Positions 1 to 8,343 of a stretch of 64,000 nucleotides of DNA are shown one piece after another. The stretch lies in NCBI GenBank assembly GCA_023954375.1, contig JAMLIC010000002.1:186001-250000 (forward strand), read 5' to 3'. Below the pieces are notes generated by a model, which saw only the letters and a program-made list of their open reading frames with translations, had not been told where the DNA came from and did not search any database. A program made the translations under genes and the position numbers. Every line of letters begins with the position of its first letter. The stretch's first letter is position 1. This DNA is from Planctomycetota bacterium. GTDB lineage: Bacteria; Planctomycetota; J058.

Positions 1-11
1 GTGGCGCCCGC

Positions 12-1439
12 ATGCGCGTCGCCCTGGTCATCCCGCCCGAGACCCACTCGATCGAGTCGTCCGTCCCCAGGGGGCTGGAGAGCGGCAAGGGCGTCTACCC
101 CAAGCTCGGGCTCCTCTACGTCGCCGCCCACCTCGAGGCCAGGCGGGGGGTCTCGCCGCGCGTCATCGACTGCCCGGCCGAGGGCCTCGACCACGACGGC
201 CTCGCGGCCCGCCTGCGCGCCGAGGCGCCGGACCTGGTCGGCGTGACCACGCTGACCTTCAACCTGATCGACGCCTGGAAGGCGGTCCGCACGGCCAAGC
301 GCGAGCTCCCCGGGGCGAAGGTGTGCGTCGGCGGCCAGCACGTCACACTCTACCCCGAGGAGACGCTCGGCCTCGAGGGCGTCGACTTCATCGTCCACGG
401 CGAGGGCGAGCGGACCTTCACCTGGCTCGTCGAGGCGCTCGAGCGCGGCGACGGCCCCGACGCCCTGGCGCGGATCCCCGGGCTCGGGCTCAAGGACGGC
501 GCCGCCCTGCGCGTGAACCCGGTCCAGGACCGGATCGACGACCTCGACCAGCTCCCCATGCCGGCGCGGCACCTCGTCGACCTCGCCCGCTACGACCACG
601 TGGCCGCCCAGGGCGAGCGGCTGGCGACGATGCAGACCTCGAGGGGCTGCCCGGCCAAGTGCCTGTTCTGCGACATCCGCATGACGAAGTTCCGCAAGCG
701 CTCGGCCGACGACGTGATCGCCGAGCTGCGGCACCTCGTCGACCAGGGGATCGACGACTTCTTCTTCGTCGACGACACGATCACGATCGACAAGAACCGC
801 CTCTTCGAGCTGTGCGAGATCATCGAGCGCTCGGGCCTGCGGATCCACTTCAAGATCTCGGCGCGCGTCGACACGGTGAAGCCGGCGCTGCTCGAGGCGC
901 TGGCCCGCGCCGGCTGCTACCGGATCCACTACGGCGTGGAGACCGCCACGCCGCGCCTCCTGCGCTACCTGCAGAAGCAGACGACGCCCGAGAAGGTCGC
1001 CCAGGCCTTCCGCTGGACGCGCGACGCGGGGATCGGCACCTTCGCCTACTGCATGATCGGGATCCCCACCGAGACGCGCGAGGAGATGCTCAACACGGTC
1101 GACTTCGCCATCGCGCTCGACCCCGATTACGCGCAGTTCTCGATCTGCACGCCCTACCCGCGCACGGCGCTCTACGAGAGCATGCGCGCGGCGGGGATCA
1201 TCCCCGACGACTACTGGCGCGAGTTCGCCCGGAACCCCACCGAGGACTTCCGCGTGCGCTTCTGGAACCGCGACTTCTCGGAGGAGGAGCTGCGCGCGCT
1301 CCAGGGCGAGTGTCACCGCCGCTTCTACTCGCGCCTGGGCTACATCGCCCGGCAGGCCCGCCAGGTGCGCAGCTGGCAGGACCTGCGGATGAAGGCCAAG
1401 CTCGGGGCGAAGATCCTCCTGCGCACGCTCGACCGCTGA
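12..1439 (+). CDS. B12-binding-domain radical SAM protein
   Basis: A 475-aa protein with the layout of cobalamin-binding radical SAM enzymes. Residues 1-150 look like the B12-binding Rossmann region (conserved VCVGGQH near residue 105). A CxxxCxxC cluster motif follows at C213, C217 and C220 (RGCPAKCLFC), which in this superfamily binds the [4Fe-4S] cluster that cleaves SAM. The elp3-like radical SAM barrel (HYGVET, FAYCMIGIPTET) runs to about residue 400. The DxHxxG cobalamin-ligating motif is not seen, so bound B12 may be base-on or absent. The ATG at 12 is chosen because the protein begins directly with the first Rossmann strand (MRVALVIPPE). Upstream context is cut off by the window edge. 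The substrate cannot be told; methyltransferases of lipids, hopanoids and natural products share this layout. The gene converges on the broken kinase, 2 nt apart. Confidence 0.88.
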   Translation: MRVALVIPPETHSIESSVPRGLESGKGVYPKLGLLYVAAHLEARRGVSPRVIDCPAEGLDHDGLAARLRAEAPDLVGVTTLTFNLIDAWKAVRTAKRELPGAKVCVGGQHVTLYPEETLGLEGVDFIVHGEGERTFTWLVEALERGDGPDALARIPGLGLKDGAALRVNPVQDRIDDLDQLPMPARHLVDLARYDHVAAQGERLATMQTSRGCPAKCLFCDIRMTKFRKRSADDVIAELRHLVDQGIDDFFFVDDTITIDKNRLFELCEIIERSGLRIHFKISARVDTVKPALLEALARAGCYRIHYGVETATPRLLRYLQKQTTPEKVAQAFRWTRDAGIGTFAYCMIGIPTETREEMLNTVDFAIALDPDYAQFSICTPYPRTALYESMRAAGIIPDDYWREFARNPTEDFRVRFWNRDFSEEELRALQGECHRRFYSRLGYIARQARQVRSWQDLRMKAKLGAKILLRTLDR

Positions 1440-1441
1440 GG

Positions 1442-2568
1442 TCAGCGCCCCCGCAGGCGCGCGGCCAGGCGCTCGAGGCGGGCGCGCACGTCGGGACGGG
1501 GCTCGACCCGGAGGGCGGCCTCGACGTGGGGCAGGACGCGGGCGTCCTGGCCCAGGGGCGCGAGGGCCGCCGCCAGGAGCTCCAGCGTCTGGGCCTCCCG
1601 CGGCGCGAGCTCCAGGGCGCGCCGGGCATCGGCCACGGCGCCCTGACCGTCGGCCTCCTGCTGCCGGAGCAGCGCCCGCTCGGCCCAGGCCAGGGCGCGA
1701 CCGGGGTCCAGCTGTCGTAGCGGGCGCCGGGCTCCTTCTCCAGGCACTTGAGGACGATCGTCTCCAGGTCCCGGTCGACCTCCGGACGGAGCCGCCGCGG
1801 CGGCTCGACCGGCTCGTCCACGACCTTCGCCATGACGGCGATCGCGCTCGCCGCCTGGAAGGGCGGCCGGCCGGTGAGCGCCGCGTAGAGGGTCGCGCCG
1901 AGGCCGTAGACGTCGGCGCGGCGGTCGACGCGCTCGTTGTCGCCGCGCGCCTGCTCGGGCGCCATGTAGGCCGGGGTGCCGAGCACCTGGCCGGTCATCG
2001 TCACGCCCCGGGTGCGCTCGGCGTCCTTGGCCAGCCCGAAGTCGGTGAGCACCGGCTGGCCGTCCGGCGTCACCAGGACGTTGTGCGGCTTGAGGTCGCG
2101 GTGCAGGACGCCGCGGCCGTGGGCGAAGGCCAGCGCGCGGGCGAGCAGGGCGCACAGCCGGGCGGCCTCGCGCGGGTGCAGCGGGCCGTCGCGCCCGAGC
2201 CGGCGCTGGAGCGACTCGCCCGGAACGAGGTCCATGACCAGGTAGGGCGCCCCGCGCTCCTCGCCGACGCGGTGGATGCCGACGATGTTCGGGTGCTTGA
2301 GGCGCGCGGCGGCGCGCGCCTCGACGGCGAAGCGCTCCAGCTCCTCCGGGTCCGTGCCGGCGCCGAGGGCGACCTTGACCGCGACCTCGCGGCCGAGCCG
2401 CCGGTCGAGGGCGCGGTAGACGACGCCCATGCCGCCGCGCGCGAGCTCGCCCTGGAGCTCGAGGTCTCCCAGCCGGCGCGTCGACGATGCGGGCTCGGCG
2501 GTGACGCGGCCGGATGACGAGGCCGGGAGCGGCAGCACGTCCCGGTACGGGCTCGTCGTGTCGGCCAT
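1442..2568 (-). pseudogene. Ser/Thr protein kinase with frameshift or deletion after the kinase domain
   Basis: From the ATG at 2568 (MADTTSPYRDVLP) one frame encodes a Hanks-type kinase: glycine loop GELARGGMGVVYRA, AVKV lysine, HRDLKPHN, DFGLAKD and GTPAYMAPE. It runs to the conserved CLEKEPGARY near 1730. There the frame stops making sense and runs antisense into the radical SAM gene to 1198. The +1/-1 frame resumes meaningful protein from about 1725 to a stop at 1442, with TPR-like helices (AVADARRALELAP, HVEAALRVEPRPDVRARL). The intact neighbour at 2643 has, at the same point, helix I, a transmembrane segment and a long repeat region, so an internal deletion plus frame change is likely. 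A sequencing indel is the alternative. Catalytic residues are intact. The gene is divergent from its paralogue with a 74-bp gap. Confidence 0.72.
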
Positions 2569-2642
2569 GGGCCTCACCATGGCGCGGAGCGGGCCGCTGG
2601 ACAACCGTGGCGCGGGCGGGGAAGCCGGTCCATGATCGGGGG

Positions 2643-5600
2643 GTGCAGCCGTCGGGGGGGCAGGCGACCGGAGAGACCACGCGGCCGTACGCCGACGTGA
2701 TCCCGCCGCCCTCGCCGGCGTGGTCCGCGCCCGCCCCGAGCGGCGGCTGGGCGGCGCCCTCGCAGGCGCGCTCCGCCGCGCCGCAGCCGTCGGCGAGCGG
2801 CTCGCAGCGGCTCGGCGCGGGCGGCCAGGCGCGGCTGGGGCCGTTCGTCGTCGAGCGCGAGCTGGCGCGCGGCGGCATGGGCGTGGTCTACGTGGCGCGC
2901 CACGAGCACCTGGGGCGGCGCGTCGCGCTCAAGGTGATGAAGGCGGGCGCCTGGGCCGACCCCGAGGAGGCGGAGCGCTTCCGCTTCGAGGCGCAGGCGG
3001 CGGCGCGGCTCAAGCACCCGCACATCGTCGGCCTGCACGAGGTGGGGCAGGCGAACGGGACCTGGTACCTGGCCATGGACCTCGTCGAGGGGCCGGGGTC
3101 GCTCCAGGCCATGCTCGAGCGGCAGGGCCCGCTCGAGCCGCGCTTCGCCGCCGGGGCGCTCGAGCAGGTCGCGCGGGCCGTGCACTTCGCCCACACGCGC
3201 TCGGTGCTCCATCGCGACCTCAAGCCGCACAACGTGCTGGTCGACGAGCAGGGCGAGCCGCACCTGACCGACTTCGGCCTGGCGAAGGACATCGGCCGCG
3301 AGGAGAAGGGCTTCACGGTCACGGGGCAGGTGCTGGGGACGCCTGCCTACATGGCGCCCGAGCAGGCGTCGGGCGACCCGGCGCTCGTCGACCGGCGCTC
3401 GGACGTCTACGGCCTCGGGGCCACGCTCTACGCCTGCCTCACGGGCGGGCCGCCCTTCAAGGGCAACGGCGTCATGGACCTCCTGCGCAAGGTGCTCGAG
3501 GAGGAGCCGGCGCCGCCGTCGAGCGTCCGGCCGGGGCTCGACCGCGACCTGGAGACGATCGTCCTCACGTGCCTGCGCAAGGACCCGGCGGCGCGCTACA
3601 CGACCGCGCAGCTCCTCGCCGACGACCTGGCGCGCTTGGCCCGGGGCGAGCCGATCGCGGCCCGCCGCCCGGGGGCGGGCGAGCGCGTGGCCCGCTGGCT
3701 GCGCCGCCACGCGCGCGCCGCCGTCGCGGGCGTGGCGGTCGTGGCGGTCGCCGGCGGCGCGATCGCCGTCAGCCGCGTCGCCGCCGACCGCGACGCCCGG
3801 CGCCAGATCGACGCGGCCGCCGCCCGCGAGCGGGCGGCGCAGGAGGCCGCGGTCGGAGAGGCGCGCGCCGGGTCCGACGCGGCGCTCGCGGCGGTCGGAG
3901 ACGAGCGCGCCCCGGACGAGGGCCTGGCGCTGGCGCTCCGCGCCCTCATGGCGGCGCAGCGCTGGCGCGACCTCGCGCGCGACGAGGCGTCGGCGGCGCG
4001 CGTGCGCGAGGCGCAGCAGGCGCTGGGCGACGCGGCGGTCCGGGCCAAGCAGTTCGGGGTCGCGGTCGCGGTCTTCCAGGAGGCCGGCGACGCCGAGGGC
4101 GTCGACCGCGCCATCGCGGCGCGCGACGGCCAGGGCGCGGCGGCGGCGCGCGAGGTCCTGGCGCTGGTGGGCGCGCGGGAGCGGTTCGAGGTCCGGGATG
4201 CCGACGTGGTCCCGCTCCTCCAGCAGGCCTCGCCCGGCGTCGTGGCCCTGCTGGCGGACGCCCTCGACGACGAGCGCCGCCGCCTCGACGCGGGGGAGCG
4301 CCTCGCCCCGGGGTCGCGCAACCGGGTCGTCCTCGCCTGCCTGGCGCTCGGCGCGATCGCGGGGCAGGACCCGGCGCGCGCGGAGGCCGCCCTGGCCCCG
4401 CTCGTCCCGCTCCTGCGGGCGGAGGTCCCCCTGCGCCTGCGGGTCCTCGAGGCGCTCGCGAACGTGGGCACCCCGGGCGCCCTCGAGACCTTCGTGGACG
4501 CGGTGCTGGAGTCCGAGGTCCCAGAGGGTTTGCGCCGCCTCTTCTCCGACGTCGCCTTCGACAGGCTCCCGGGCGACGGCCCCGACGCGCTCCTGCGCCG
4601 CGCCAGGGCGCGCCTGGCGGTCGCCTCCTCGGCCGAGCACCTGCAGGCGGCCCTGGGCGACCTGGACGCGGCGCTCGCGCTGGAGCCCGACCGGGTCGAG
4701 GCCCTGCGGGAGCGCGGCGTCAGCCGGGCCCGCCTGCGCGACCACGCCGGCGCCCGGCGAGACCTCGACCGGGCGGCCGCCCTGGCGCCCCGGGACCTGA
4801 CGGTCGCGATGGTCCAGAGCGAGGTCGCCTACGGGCGCGGGGACCTCGCCGAGGCGCGGCGCGCCGCGGACCGCGCCGTGGCCCTGGCGCCCGGGGACGC
4901 GGCCCCGCTGCTCGTGCGGGCCAAGGTCGCGCGGTTCGCCGACCCGGCGGCCGCGCTCGAGGACGCCACGCGCGCCTGCCAGCTCGCGCCATGGGACGCG
5001 AGCGCCCACGTCCTGCGCGCCGAGCTGCTCCTGCGGCGCGGCGACCCGCGCGCCGCCCTCGAGGTGCTCACGCACGCGCGGTCGCGAGGGGCCACCTCCG
5101 CGGAGCTGTGGGTCATCGGCGCCCACGCGTGCCTCGACATGGACGCGCTCGACCAGGCGCAGGAGGCGCTCGACCGGGCGGACGCGCTCCAGGCCGGCGG
5201 CGTCATGTTCGTGACCGCCTGCGCGCGGCTCCGCCTGCGGCGCAACGAGCCGGCGCGCGCGCGCGACCTCCTCGACCAGGCCCTCCGGCAGGGGGAGCAC
5301 CACGAGCTGCTCCTCCTCCGCGCCGAGGCCCACGTCATGCTCGGGGCGGACGACGCGGCCGAGGCCGACATGTCCCGGGCGCTCGAGAAGACGGGGCCGA
5401 CCCCGCTGCTCCTGCGGGAGCGGGCGATCCTCCGCCGCTCCCTCGGCAAGCTCGAGGGCGCGCGGGCGGACCTCGAGGCCAGCCTGCGGCTCGACCCGGA
5501 CGACCCGTCGACGCTGGCCGAGCGCGCCCGCCTGCGCCTCGACGACGGCGACCTCGACGGCGCCGCCGACGACGCCGAGCGCAGCCTGGCCCGCCGCGAG

Positions 5601-5762
5601 CACCCGCAGGCGCTGAACGTCCGCGGGCGGGTGCGCCTGGCCCGCGGCGACCTCGCGGGCGGCGCCGCCGACCTCGAGCGGGCCCTCGACCTCGCCCCGG
5701 GCGCCGTGAACGCCGACGAGCTGCGCGAGCTGATCCGCCTGGCCCGCACCGGGCAGCGCTGA
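2643..5762 (+). CDS. Membrane Ser/Thr protein kinase with TPR-like repeats
   Basis: A protein of about 1039 aa. A Pro/Ala/Ser-rich N-terminus carries ETTRPYADVIPPP, echoed in the divergent kinase. The kinase domain spans about residues 66-335: RGGMGVV loop, K97, H190-R191-D192, D210-F211-G212 and APE 238-240, all intact. A transmembrane segment follows at about 359-381 (AAVAGVAVVAVAGGAIAV). The C-terminal part (about 390-1035) is alpha-helical, with many TPR-like 34-residue units (for example DLDAALALEPDRVEALRERG) from about 650. The architecture is a cytoplasmic kinase with a predicted extracytoplasmic or periplasmic TPR sensor, common in Planctomycetota and myxobacteria. The GTG at 2643 is used because upstream in-frame residues are low-complexity and antisense to the divergent kinase. 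The substrate is unknown; the FHA proteins in this window are possible readers of its phosphothreonines. Confidence 0.88.
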   Translation: MQPSGGQATGETTRPYADVIPPPSPAWSAPAPSGGWAAPSQARSAAPQPSASGSQRLGAGGQARLGPFVVERELARGGMGVVYVARHEHLGRRVALKVMKAGAWADPEEAERFRFEAQAAARLKHPHIVGLHEVGQANGTWYLAMDLVEGPGSLQAMLERQGPLEPRFAAGALEQVARAVHFAHTRSVLHRDLKPHNVLVDEQGEPHLTDFGLAKDIGREEKGFTVTGQVLGTPAYMAPEQASGDPALVDRRSDVYGLGATLYACLTGGPPFKGNGVMDLLRKVLEEEPAPPSSVRPGLDRDLETIVLTCLRKDPAARYTTAQLLADDLARLARGEPIAARRPGAGERVARWLRRHARAAVAGVAVVAVAGGAIAVSRVAADRDARRQIDAAAARERAAQEAAVGEARAGSDAALAAVGDERAPDEGLALALRALMAAQRWRDLARDEASAARVREAQQALGDAAVRAKQFGVAVAVFQEAGDAEGVDRAIAARDGQGAAAAREVLALVGARERFEVRDADVVPLLQQASPGVVALLADALDDERRRLDAGERLAPGSRNRVVLACLALGAIAGQDPARAEAALAPLVPLLRAEVPLRLRVLEALANVGTPGALETFVDAVLESEVPEGLRRLFSDVAFDRLPGDGPDALLRRARARLAVASSAEHLQAALGDLDAALALEPDRVEALRERGVSRARLRDHAGARRDLDRAAALAPRDLTVAMVQSEVAYGRGDLAEARRAADRAVALAPGDAAPLLVRAKVARFADPAAALEDATRACQLAPWDASAHVLRAELLLRRGDPRAALEVLTHARSRGATSAELWVIGAHACLDMDALDQAQEALDRADALQAGGVMFVTACARLRLRRNEPARARDLLDQALRQGEHHELLLLRAEAHVMLGADDAAEADMSRALEKTGPTPLLLRERAILRRSLGKLEGARADLEASLRLDPDDPSTLAERARLRLDDGDLDGAADDAERSLARREHPQALNVRGRVRLARGDLAGGAADLERALDLAPGAVNADELRELIRLARTGQR

Positions 5763-5802
5763 GCCGCGCGGCGGCCTCCCGACCCGACAAGTCCCGAACA
5801 CG

Positions 5803-5824
5803 GCCCCGCCCTCCCGGGCGGGGC
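5803..5824 (+). terminator. GC-rich hairpin after the kinase
   Basis: Perfect 9-bp stem (GCCCCGCCC / GGGCGGGGC) with a TCCC loop, 41 bp after the kinase stop codon. A second small GCCCC/GGGGC stem follows at about 5829-5842. There is no T-run, so it could be a factor-dependent terminator or an RNA-stability hairpin. Confidence 0.5.
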
Positions 5825-5980
5825 AATGTGCCCCAGCCGGGGCCTGGATCGCCCTGGCCCGGCGCGCGTTGACCCGCCTGGCGCCTCACCGATCGTGGCC
5901 CGCCCGGAGCTTATAAATAATTGACGCGACAGCAGCTTACGCGCTGCGGCGCCCCCTGTTTCGTCGTCCGTGGCCCGTGC

Positions 5981-5986
5981 TACCTT
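5981..5986 (+). promoter_or_regulatory. -10-like box TACCTT, leaderless-type promoter for the rimK-like gene
   Basis: TACCTT lies 7 nt before the ATG at 5994 with no Shine-Dalgarno between. The same spacing recurs at several other leading genes in this window. No good -35 is seen. The 230-bp gap before the gene also holds a striking AT-rich island (TTATAAATAATTGACG, 5911-5926) in otherwise GC-rich DNA. Confidence 0.4.
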
Positions 5987-5993
5987 CCCGGCC

Positions 5994-6905
5994 ATGAACA
6001 TCGTCGTCCTCTCGCGGGGGCCGGGGCTCTACAGCACCAAGCGCATCGTCTCGGTGGCGCGCCGCCGCGGACACCGGGTCGAGGTCCACGACCCGCTCAC
6101 CCTCTCCATCTCGATCTCGGGCGGCCGCGCCCGCGTCTACGACGGCGCGACGGAGCTCGAGCGGGTCGACGCCGTGATCCCGCGCATCGGCGCGTCGGTG
6201 ACCTACTACGGCCTGGCCGTCCTCCGGCAGTTCGAGATGCAGGGCGCCGCGATCCTCAACGGCTCGGACGCGATCGCCGCCGCGCGCGACAAGCTGCGCT
6301 GCCAGCAGGTCCTCGCCGGCGCGGGCGTCCCCATGCCCGACACGGCCTTCAGCCGCCGCCCGGCCGGGAACTGCGGCGCGATCAAGAACGTGGGCGAGGG
6401 GCCGCTGGTGATCAAGCTCCTCGAGGGGACGCAGGGCAAGGGCGTCATGCTCGCCGGGTCTCGCGAGGCCGCGACGTCGATCATCGACGCCTTCCACTCG
6501 CTCGACGAGCACATCCTGCTGCAGCGCTTCATCGCCGAGAGCGCCGGGCGCGACGTGCGCGCCTTCGTCGTCGGGGGCCGCGTCGTGGCCCTCATGGAGC
6601 GGCAGGCGAAGCCCGGCGAGTTCCGCTCGAACCTGCACATGGGCGGCCAGGCGCGCCGCATCCCGCGCTCGAAGGCGATCGAGCGCATCGCCCTGCGCGC
6701 CGCGAGGGTCCTCGGCCTGCACGTCGCCGGCGTCGACGTGCTGGTGGGGAAGGAGGGCCCGCTCGTCATCGAGGTGAACCCCTGCCCCGGGCTCGAGGGG
6801 ATCGAGCGCACCTCCGGCGTCAACGTGGCCGGCGCCCTGATCGAGCAGGTCGAGCGCCTCGCGGGGACGGCCGGCGCGCGGGTGGCGCGGCGCAAGCGGG
6901 CGTAG
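5994..6905 (+). CDS. rimK: RimK-like ATP-grasp ligase
   Basis: A 303-aa protein matching the RimK family in length (E. coli RimK is about 300 aa) and sequence. The N-terminal region has VDAVIPRIGASVTYYG and AILNGSDAIAAARDKL. The ATP-grasp core follows: GPLVIKLLEGTQGKGV, the LLQRFIAES hinge, and a metal-binding end VIEVNPCPGLEGIE. RimK adds glutamate residues to the C-terminus of ribosomal protein S6; close relatives ligate glutamate to cofactors or other peptides, so the target is an inference. The ATG at 5994 is chosen because the conserved MNIVVLSR start follows it. The gene is monocistronic: it ends in a hairpin shared with the convergent HEAT-like gene. Confidence 0.85.
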   Translation: MNIVVLSRGPGLYSTKRIVSVARRRGHRVEVHDPLTLSISISGGRARVYDGATELERVDAVIPRIGASVTYYGLAVLRQFEMQGAAILNGSDAIAAARDKLRCQQVLAGAGVPMPDTAFSRRPAGNCGAIKNVGEGPLVIKLLEGTQGKGVMLAGSREAATSIIDAFHSLDEHILLQRFIAESAGRDVRAFVVGGRVVALMERQAKPGEFRSNLHMGGQARRIPRSKAIERIALRAARVLGLHVAGVDVLVGKEGPLVIEVNPCPGLEGIERTSGVNVAGALIEQVERLAGTAGARVARRKRA

Positions 6906-6929
6906 GCTCGAACCGATAGGTTCGAGCCT
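6904..6929. terminator. Bidirectional hairpin between convergent genes
   Basis: Perfect 11-bp inverted repeat AGGCTCGAACC / GGTTCGAGCCT around a GATA loop. It overlaps the TAG stop of the rimK-like gene and sits 54 bp from the end of the opposing gene, so it could end transcription from both sides. Confidence 0.65.
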
Positions 6930-6982
6930 GACCGCACGAGGCGCGGCGTGGGGGCGCGGCCAGCCCGCGCCCCCGGCCGACG

Positions 6983-7627
6983 TCAGAAGTCGTCGTCGTC
7001 GTCGAGGCGCCGCCCGCGCCCGAAGTCGTCGTCGTCGTCGAGGCTCCGGCCCCGCCCGAGGTCGTCGTCGAGGTCGTCGTCCTCGCCGCGGCGCCGGCGG
7101 CCCTCGTCGTCGCCGCCGCGCTTGCCGCGGATCTGCAGGCGGAGCCGCCGGGCGTGGTCCTCCCGGTCCTCCTGCGCCTGCTCCTCGAGGCCCTTGATCC
7201 GGCGCTCGTGCCACTCGCGCCACTTGGCGACGTCCTTGCCGAAGTCGTAGTGCGTGAGGAGCGCCAGGTGCTCGGCGGCCGCCTCGCGCGTGGCCGGGTC
7301 CTTGTGCTCGAGCAGGTTGATCATGAACGGGACGGGCGTCGGGTCGCCGATCTCGGAGAGGCACGAGAGCGCGAACTCGCGGGTCGTCGCGTCGGGCGCC
7401 GTGAGGGCGTCGGTCAGGAGCCCGATCGCCCGGCACTCCACGAGGTGCGCCCGGATCGACTCGACGATCCCGTCGTCGGCCTCCTCGCCGGTCTCCGCGG
7501 CCTGGAGCTCGCCCGCCGCCTGGATCAGGGCATCGAGCACCTCGTCGTTGCGCGAGCCCGTGAGCGCCTCCAGCGCCTCGAGCGAGCGCGCAGACACGAG
7601 CTCGTCGACCAGTTCATCGAGGTTCAT
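6983..7627 (-). CDS. HEAT-like repeat protein with Asp-rich tail
   Basis: A 214-aa protein with no signal peptide. Residues 1-125 form helical pairs like HEAT repeats (TTREFALSCLSEIGDPTPV, PATREAAAEHLALL). A charged helix follows (WREWHERRIKGLEEQAQEDREDHARRL), then a basic stretch RGKRGGDDEGRRRR. The tail alternates LDDDDDF and GRGR blocks. HEAT folds usually scaffold protein contacts; the tail resembles low-complexity binding or localisation tails, but no function can be assigned. The start is supported by GGAGG 5 nt upstream of the ATG. The tail is encoded by a 36-bp tandem repeat, so its length may vary between strains. It converges on the rimK-like gene. Confidence 0.75.
   Translation of the reverse strand: MNLDELVDELVSARSLEALEALTGSRNDEVLDALIQAAGELQAAETGEEADDGIVESIRAHLVECRAIGLLTDALTAPDATTREFALSCLSEIGDPTPVPFMINLLEHKDPATREAAAEHLALLTHYDFGKDVAKWREWHERRIKGLEEQAQEDREDHARRLRLQIRGKRGGDDEGRRRRGEDDDLDDDLGRGRSLDDDDDFGRGRRLDDDDDF
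6986..7057 (-). repeat. 36-bp tandem repeat encoding the GRGRxLDDDDDF tail
   Basis: Two near-identical 36-bp units (6986-7021, 7022-7057) plus a degenerate continuation to about 7090. Runs of GTC/GAC triplets encode Asp5. Slippage could change the copy number. Confidence 0.75.
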
Positions 7628-7704
7628 GCCGCCTCCGTGGGATGACCCAAGAAGATGCCCTGGGACCCGCCGCCCGACCAGGGCCGTCCTGCGCCGCCCC
7701 CACG

Positions 7705-7733
7705 TTCCTCGGGGGCCGCCGACCCGCTAGGAT
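7705..7733 (+). promoter_or_regulatory. Possible promoter of the tRNA gene
   Basis: TAGGAT (7728-7733) lies 9 nt upstream of the tRNA, with TTCCTC (7705-7710) 17 nt further up as a weak -35. The placement fits transcription starting at or just before the mature tRNA. Confidence 0.4.
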
Positions 7734-7742
7734 GGACCCCCC

Positions 7743-7826
7743 GCGAGAGTGGCGGAACTGGCAGACGCGCGAGACTTAGGATCTCGTGCCCGAAAGGGCT
7801 TGGGGGTTCGAGCCCCCCCTCTCGCA
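7743..7826 (+). tRNA. tRNA-Leu (anticodon UAG)
   Basis: An 84-nt cloverleaf. Acceptor GCGAGAG pairs with CTCTCGC. The D-arm holds AACTGGCAGAC. Anticodon stem CGAGA/TCTCG encloses loop CTTAGGA (anticodon TAG, reading CUA/CUN). A class II long variable arm (TGCCCGAAAGGGCTT) marks Leu, and the T-arm has GGTTCGAGCC. The discriminator is A. CCA is not encoded and must be added enzymatically. Confidence 0.95.
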
Positions 7827-7950
7827 TGCGGCGCGGACTCGCCCCGCGCCCGGCCCGCCGGCAGCGGACGAACACAACCCGAACCCGAATGCTAGAGTGA
7901 GCGGGCAGACGGAGACGGCGTTCGTCGCCCCGGGACCGGAGAGGGCGTGC

Positions 7951-8319
7951 ATGCGGGTGCTCATCATCGAGGACAACGAGGACGCGGCCGAGATCCTCCG
8001 GGAGGTCCTGGAGATGTACGAGCACGAGGTGCAGGTGGCCTTCTCCGGGACCCAGGGGGTCGAGGCGGCCCGCGCGTTCCACCCGCAGGTGGTGCTCTGC
8101 GACCTGGGGCTGCCAGGGATGGACGGCTACCAGGTGGCGTCGACGCTGCGGCAGGACCCCGAGACGCGCGAGGCGCGCCTCGTGGCCCTCACGGGCTACA
8201 GCCAGGCCGATGAGCGGGAGCGGGCGCGCGCCTCGGGGTTCGAGGTCCACCTGACCAAGCCGGTGGGCCTCGACGAGATCCAGCGGGTGCTCGCCGACAT
8301 GGGCGAAGCCGCCGCCTGA
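7951..8319 (+). CDS. Single-domain response regulator (CheY-like receiver)
   Basis: A 122-aa protein that is a receiver domain only. The acidic pocket is ED(8)N, phospho-acceptor D51 sits in VVLCDLGLPGMDGY, the conserved Thr is T81 in LVALTGY, and the conserved Lys is K103 in HLTKPV. There is no output domain, so it probably acts by protein contact or phosphorelay. The ATG at 7951 begins exactly with the first strand (MRVLIIEDNED); the longer reading frame upstream runs through the tRNA gene. No histidine kinase lies next to it; the only sensor kinase in the window is at 59496-61220. A TAGAGT box at about 7892 is a possible -10. Confidence 0.9.
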   Translation: MRVLIIEDNEDAAEILREVLEMYEHEVQVAFSGTQGVEAARAFHPQVVLCDLGLPGMDGYQVASTLRQDPETREARLVALTGYSQADERERARASGFEVHLTKPVGLDEIQRVLADMGEAAA

Positions 8320-8331
8320 CCCGAGGTCGGT

Positions 8332-8337
8332 TACCCT
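8332..8337 (+). promoter_or_regulatory. -10-like box TACCCT, leaderless-type promoter
   Basis: TACCCT is 6 nt before the ATG at 8344 in the 24-bp gap after the receiver gene, with no Shine-Dalgarno sequence. A leaderless transcript would start at or next to the ATG. Confidence 0.35.
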
Positions 8338-8343
8338 CGGGGC

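Noticed and set aside
1198..1730. The in-frame extension of the broken kinase into the radical SAM gene
   Set aside because: The extension is antisense to conserved radical SAM sequence and has no kinase-like content; the other frame holds the true TPR-like remnant.
1700..1760. Programmed ribosomal frameshifting in the broken kinase
   Set aside because: No slippery heptamer or obvious downstream pseudoknot, and a whole segment present in the paralogue is missing, which a frameshift alone would not explain.
2574..5801. A 1075-codon open frame antisense to the TPR kinase
   Set aside because: No domain or motif; composition is that of a shadow frame. The plus-strand kinase is complete.
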